A DNA stretch of 64,000 bases, taken from contig OENT01000697.1 in NCBI GenBank assembly GCA_900239685.1, positions 20,171-84,170 of the forward strand, in the 5' to 3' direction. Origin of the DNA: Rotaria macrura (lineage: Eukaryota; Rotifera; Eurotatoria; Philodinida; Philodinidae). This document shows, in pieces, positions 60,811 to 64,000 of this stretch. Position numbers and translations under genes: made by a program. Positions within the stretch are counted from its first letter, which is position 1. Each line of letters starts with the position of its first letter. The notes under the pieces are model-generated. The model did not search any database. It had not been told where the DNA came from and saw nothing but the letters and a program-made list of their open reading frames with translations.

Positions 60811-61180
60811 AAGACTCGTTAATTTTGTAGTTCTTTTCTCTTTTTAAATCAATTATGTTCAATATTTTCCTCCTATTTAACAAGTATAACTCTTAAAATC
60901 TAATAGTCGCAAACATTACACATCTAGGTAATACAGTCATCGGTTATCTTTTTAAGTGAATCGACCGATCGAGGTATAACGTTGAAATTTATTTTCACTA
61001 TCGTAGGAGTTCGAATGAATTTATAGATTCTGATTATTTACCCACACCCTCTCTCGGGATATCAATAAAAACAGATGTCACTCTTTAAAGGCTTGATCTT
61101 GATTGGTTGTAAGAACTTTTCGTATTAGTGATTATTGATGAAATTGAGTTTAGTAAAAGTTTTTTTTTGTTTGTTTCATA
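60811..61180. other. intergenic, promoter region of the SMN-like gene
   Basis: I see AT-rich sequence without genes. A TACCCACACCCTCTCTCGGG word near 61.04 kb echoes the CACCCACACTCTC words at 28.85 and 34.79 kb. Confidence 0.4.
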
Positions 61181-61561
61181 ATGTCAACAACGGGTGTAGT
61201 AATATTCGATCGTTCATCAGATAATCATGATGAAGTATGGGATGATACTGAATTGATTCGTGCGTATGATCGAGCTCATCGACAAATTCAAAATCGTCTT
61301 CGTAATAATACTTCGAAGATAAAGAAAGATTCATCAATAGATAAAAATGACAAACAGTCACAAACAACTAATAAAAACAAATCTAAAAAATGCAATATTA
61401 TGAAATCAACAAAAATCAATATTCCTATGCCCATGCCAATCAATTTTATCACTCCACCAAAAAATGAACAAGATGCGTTACATTCTATGTTGATGGCTTG
61501 GTATATGGCTGGTTATCATGCTGGACAACTTGCTGCTAAAGATTGGAAAGCAGATTGTTAA
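61181..61561 (+). CDS. SMN: SMN-like protein without a Tudor domain
   Basis: SMN, with Gemin2, assembles Sm rings on spliceosomal snRNAs. This intronless 126-aa frame has the two ends of SMN. The N-terminal Gemin2-binding region is VVIFDRSS, then DEVWDDTELIRAYDRAHRQI (about residues 17-36); human SMN has IWDDTALIKAYDKA. The C-terminal oligomerising YG box is SMLMAWYMAGYHAGQLAAKD; human has SMLISWYMSGYHTGYYMG. Between them are only about 60 residues of Lys/Asn-rich linker and a Pro-Met run (IPMPMPINF). The Tudor domain that reads dimethyl-arginine on Sm tails is absent, as in fission yeast Smn1. ATG 61181 is the first Met of the frame and sits at the expected distance from the WDD motif. Splicing in of a Tudor exon is unlikely because the frame is continuous. 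Confidence 0.85.
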   Translation: MSTTGVVIFDRSSDNHDEVWDDTELIRAYDRAHRQIQNRLRNNTSKIKKDSSIDKNDKQSQTTNKNKSKKCNIMKSTKINIPMPMPINFITPPKNEQDALHSMLMAWYMAGYHAGQLAAKDWKADC

Positions 61562-63152
61562 TCATTTATATCGAATTTTTTTCGTGTTAAATATGAAAGT
61601 GACTTTTTTTTGCATTTAAAAATGTCTGTAAGTTACTGAAAAAATACGTTTGTACTATATATATTTCGCAACGATTTATGAAAGACAATCATGGTCTTAG
61701 ATCTTCTTGATCAACTGAACTGTTGGACTCATTCCTCTATACTTTGAATGTCATATGTTAATGCATTATCGTATCAATGAATTCATTGAGATTGAAAACA
61801 CTTTTACAGTTAACTTGTTTTGTTTGCATTTGCTTTATGTTTAAAAATTGCTCTTGTCAAACATGCATGTTCTAACATTGATAATAGCTATCCATGGTTC
61901 GTTACATTTTCTTTAACTTATGACGTTGTATATTTGATTTTGTGTTTTTTTCACTTTTGATAATGAGATATTTTAATAATGTGACATTGATTCAATTTAT
62001 GGTTGTATCAAAGATACTTATCATGATTGCCTTGACGATTGAATAAGAATAATTCAGACTCAACTATTGGATTAGTATTGAGTATTAAGCTTGAATGTAA
62101 ATCGAAAGATCAGATATATTTATAAATTTTCAGGCATTTCGAAATAGGTGAGACTCGAGAACGTCTCTCATATCGACAGTTTTCATTGAAATCTTCTCGT
62201 CTATCTTGTGATCTTGACAGCGTTGACTTATTGATTTATGGGTAACTTTAATACCAATCTATGGAATAATCGCGTATTAAGGTGAAACTTTTTGTCCAGT
62301 GATAGCCTCAATTTGCTTCTAGTAATCTATCCGAGTAGATTCTACTAGTTGTGCTTTTGAATACTTCAAAAGTCTTATATTTAAAATGTAATTCTGAATA
62401 AACTCCTATGGAGTAATGATTTGGAATGAAAAGAAAAAATCATCAGCTAAAATACGGGCCATTTTTTCCATTACTTTCTAAATAGTATTAATCGCATATC
62501 AGAAATCTGTTTTAAGCATTGTTAACATATTTGATACTCTTCCTTTTCTAATGAATCATGTTACTTCCGAAATAGTCTCTTTGGAATTTGTTTATTAAAA
62601 TAAATATACAAAGGTGTCACTATAAAATCAGTTTTACTACTTTATCCTGTTATAATATGTTATTAAACTATACATGTCAACGCTTCGAATCTTTCTCAAA
62701 ATTTGTTAAACCATTGACGAAAGATTGATAATCGATATACATCTTACTATGAAAATTCAGTAGCTCGCGATCATTCAATATCGTAATTATAAACGTATTT
62801 CTATATATACATTATAAAAACAAACTGCTGACTAAAAGTAATTTATTTTACTTTACTAATTAACATGTTTACTGATTCACAACAATCTAAGAACACATTC
62901 TTATTCTAGAGTCGAATATTGTTTACATTCGACAGAAACTGTCTGATGGAATAAAGAATCATATATTTTCATGAAAAATCCAATAAATATTGAGCGACAT
63001 GTCGTCGAACATAAATGAGGCCTATTGTTAATTGCTTCATACGATGCAAAACGCTTTTATGACTCCTTGTTTTTATATGCAATCAACATGCTACGCCGAT
63101 ACGCTTGATAGCTTTTATTTATGAATCATTAGCACATATAATAATGAAAAGG
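61562..63152. other. intergenic, no supported gene
   Basis: All frames are heavily interrupted. No tRNA or repeat ends were recognised. Confidence 0.45.
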
Positions 63153-63160
63153 TATATAAA
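63153..63160 (+). promoter_or_regulatory. TATA box of a small gene
   Basis: TATATAAA within GGTATATAAAAACGAC lies 90 nt before the ORF at 63243. The same core (GGTATATAAAAACG) occurs near 18.28 kb. Confidence 0.4.
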
Positions 63161-63216
63161 AACGACGGTAAACTTGCAAGAAAACTTTGCTCATATACAT
63201 TGCGAATCTAAATTGT

Positions 63217-63224
63217 TGACGTCA
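63217..63224. promoter_or_regulatory. CRE palindrome (TGACGTCA)
   Basis: A full palindromic cAMP-response element lies about 60 nt downstream of the TATA box and 19 nt before the ATG at 63243. CREB/ATF proteins bind this site. Its location downstream of the presumed start of transcription is unusual, and one 8-mer can occur by chance. Confidence 0.3.
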
Positions 63225-63242
63225 AAATAAGAAATTCCAGAG

Positions 63243-63419
63243 ATGGGCCAACGCCTGGGTTTGAAGGTAAAGAATCCCGAACAAAATCAACCACAAATGG
63301 AAGAACCAACTTATATGATGCGAATGATGGCGACCACTGTTCCAATTGGAGGACGAAATAATGGAAGAACCAAAAATCAAAAGCCTCATCGAAGACCAGG
63401 GAAAGGTTACCAATATTAG
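63243..63419 (+). CDS. small basic protein, unrecognised (58 aa)
   Basis: The frame ATG 63243 to TAG 63417-63419 is rich in Met, Asn, Arg, Gly and Gln (MMRMMATTVPIGGRNNGRTK), unlike the F/I/L/N/K strings that random frames give here. It has no signal peptide or membrane segment. A TATA box and a CRE palindrome precede it. TTGAAG-GTAAAG near 63.27 kb looks like a splice donor, so the frame could also be a longer gene's first exon followed by intron. Function unknown. Confidence 0.35.
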   Translation: MGQRLGLKVKNPEQNQPQMEEPTYMMRMMATTVPIGGRNNGRTKNQKPHRRPGKGYQY

Positions 63420-64000
63420 TAATTGGAACAAAAATTCAATTCAATTGACAACACATCGATGATTCTTATTAATATCATAATGGACAAATGTGCGATATTC
63501 AATGGAAGAAACTGAACATCACATATGACCCGTGCATTCTTACAAAAAATAGCGTTTTGCTTTTCACATATAAAACATTTTTTTCTGTTAATAAACGATT
63601 CATCTATTAATTCAAAAACAGAAAAATTTGCTTTATTACTATTCTTCTTTCTGCAAAAAGTTAAAAGTATTAACATAACATCAGACTTTTCAATATTAAA
63701 TAATAACGTATGAAAATATTTTCAAACTACGGCTAACTGACTAACTTTTCCTTAAGAAATATGATGCACATTTCATCAGTTAAAAGAAGAGTTTCTTTTC
63801 CACCCACAAATGAGAATATCAATATTTGTAAATTCAAATTCAGAACATTTATTATTCATATACGAAAATAATGCACGCAATGCACGTGGCAAAACAAGTT
63901 AAAAAATAACGCAAATATCTGAAATAATTAAAACAACAAAAACAAAACGTTCTTTCAAAAACAATAGCCTGGATACCCTATGAAAAATTTTATTCATCAT
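63420..64000. other. window end, no supported gene
   Basis: Opposed frames at 63416-63676 and 63525-63713 are phenylalanine/isoleucine-rich and look random. Confidence 0.4.

Noticed and set aside
63222-63431. 69-codon minus-strand frame
   Set aside because: It is antisense to the 58-codon plus-strand frame, which has better composition and an upstream TATA box.

Overview
The window looks like nuclear DNA of a bdelloid rotifer. It is AT-rich and carries intron-bearing animal genes, mostly with 50-90 nt introns and a few of 0.6-1.5 kb. Conserved metazoan housekeeping and cilium genes lie next to family types that are typical of bdelloids: NACHT-HEAT proteins, R-S-E ADP-ribosyltransferases fused to TPRs, F-box-like fragments and stand-alone ankyrin genes. 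No prokaryotic operons, rRNA genes or CRISPR arrays are visible. I assign the organism from gene content and style, not from a marker gene.

Region 1 (1-16 kb) is conserved animal sequence. It holds a 13-exon protein disulfide isomerase (PDIA3/ERp57 type), an intronless KY-type transglutaminase-like protein whose catalytic cysteine is tyrosine, and then three minus-strand genes: ribosome biogenesis factor RLP24, the cilium protein Flattop (CFAP126) and an SHB/SHF-type SH2 adapter. For each intron-bearing gene I reconstructed exons by hand, and the summed exon lengths are multiples of three.

Region 2 (16-25.6 kb) is gene-poor and repeat-rich. It contains a well-formed tRNA-derived SINE (tRNA-like head, pol III boxes, poly(A) tail, 16-nt target duplication), an 806-bp element with 43-bp terminal inverted repeats, an F-box-like fragment, and clusters of AAACGC/ATCG words.

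Region 3 (25.6-51.5 kb) is accessory in character. It has an ankyrin protein with a possible cysteine-peptidase-like C-terminus, a NACHT NTPase carrying 14 near-identical 35-residue HEAT repeats, a broken two-helix membrane ORF, an ADP-ribosyltransferase (ART), an ankyrin fragment, and a three-exon fusion of an alpha/beta domain, an ART and TPRs. A conserved long-chain acyl-CoA synthetase sits among them. The NACHT and ART genes together suggest a sensor/effector neighbourhood, possibly innate immunity. That is inference.

Region 4 (51.5-64 kb) has a tiny piggyBac-type MITE, a two-exon DUF1761 membrane protein, a Cys-rich secreted ORF broken by a frameshift, a Tudor-less SMN-like protein, and a small ORF with its own TATA box and CRE palindrome. 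The long stretches in between hold nothing I can support as genes.
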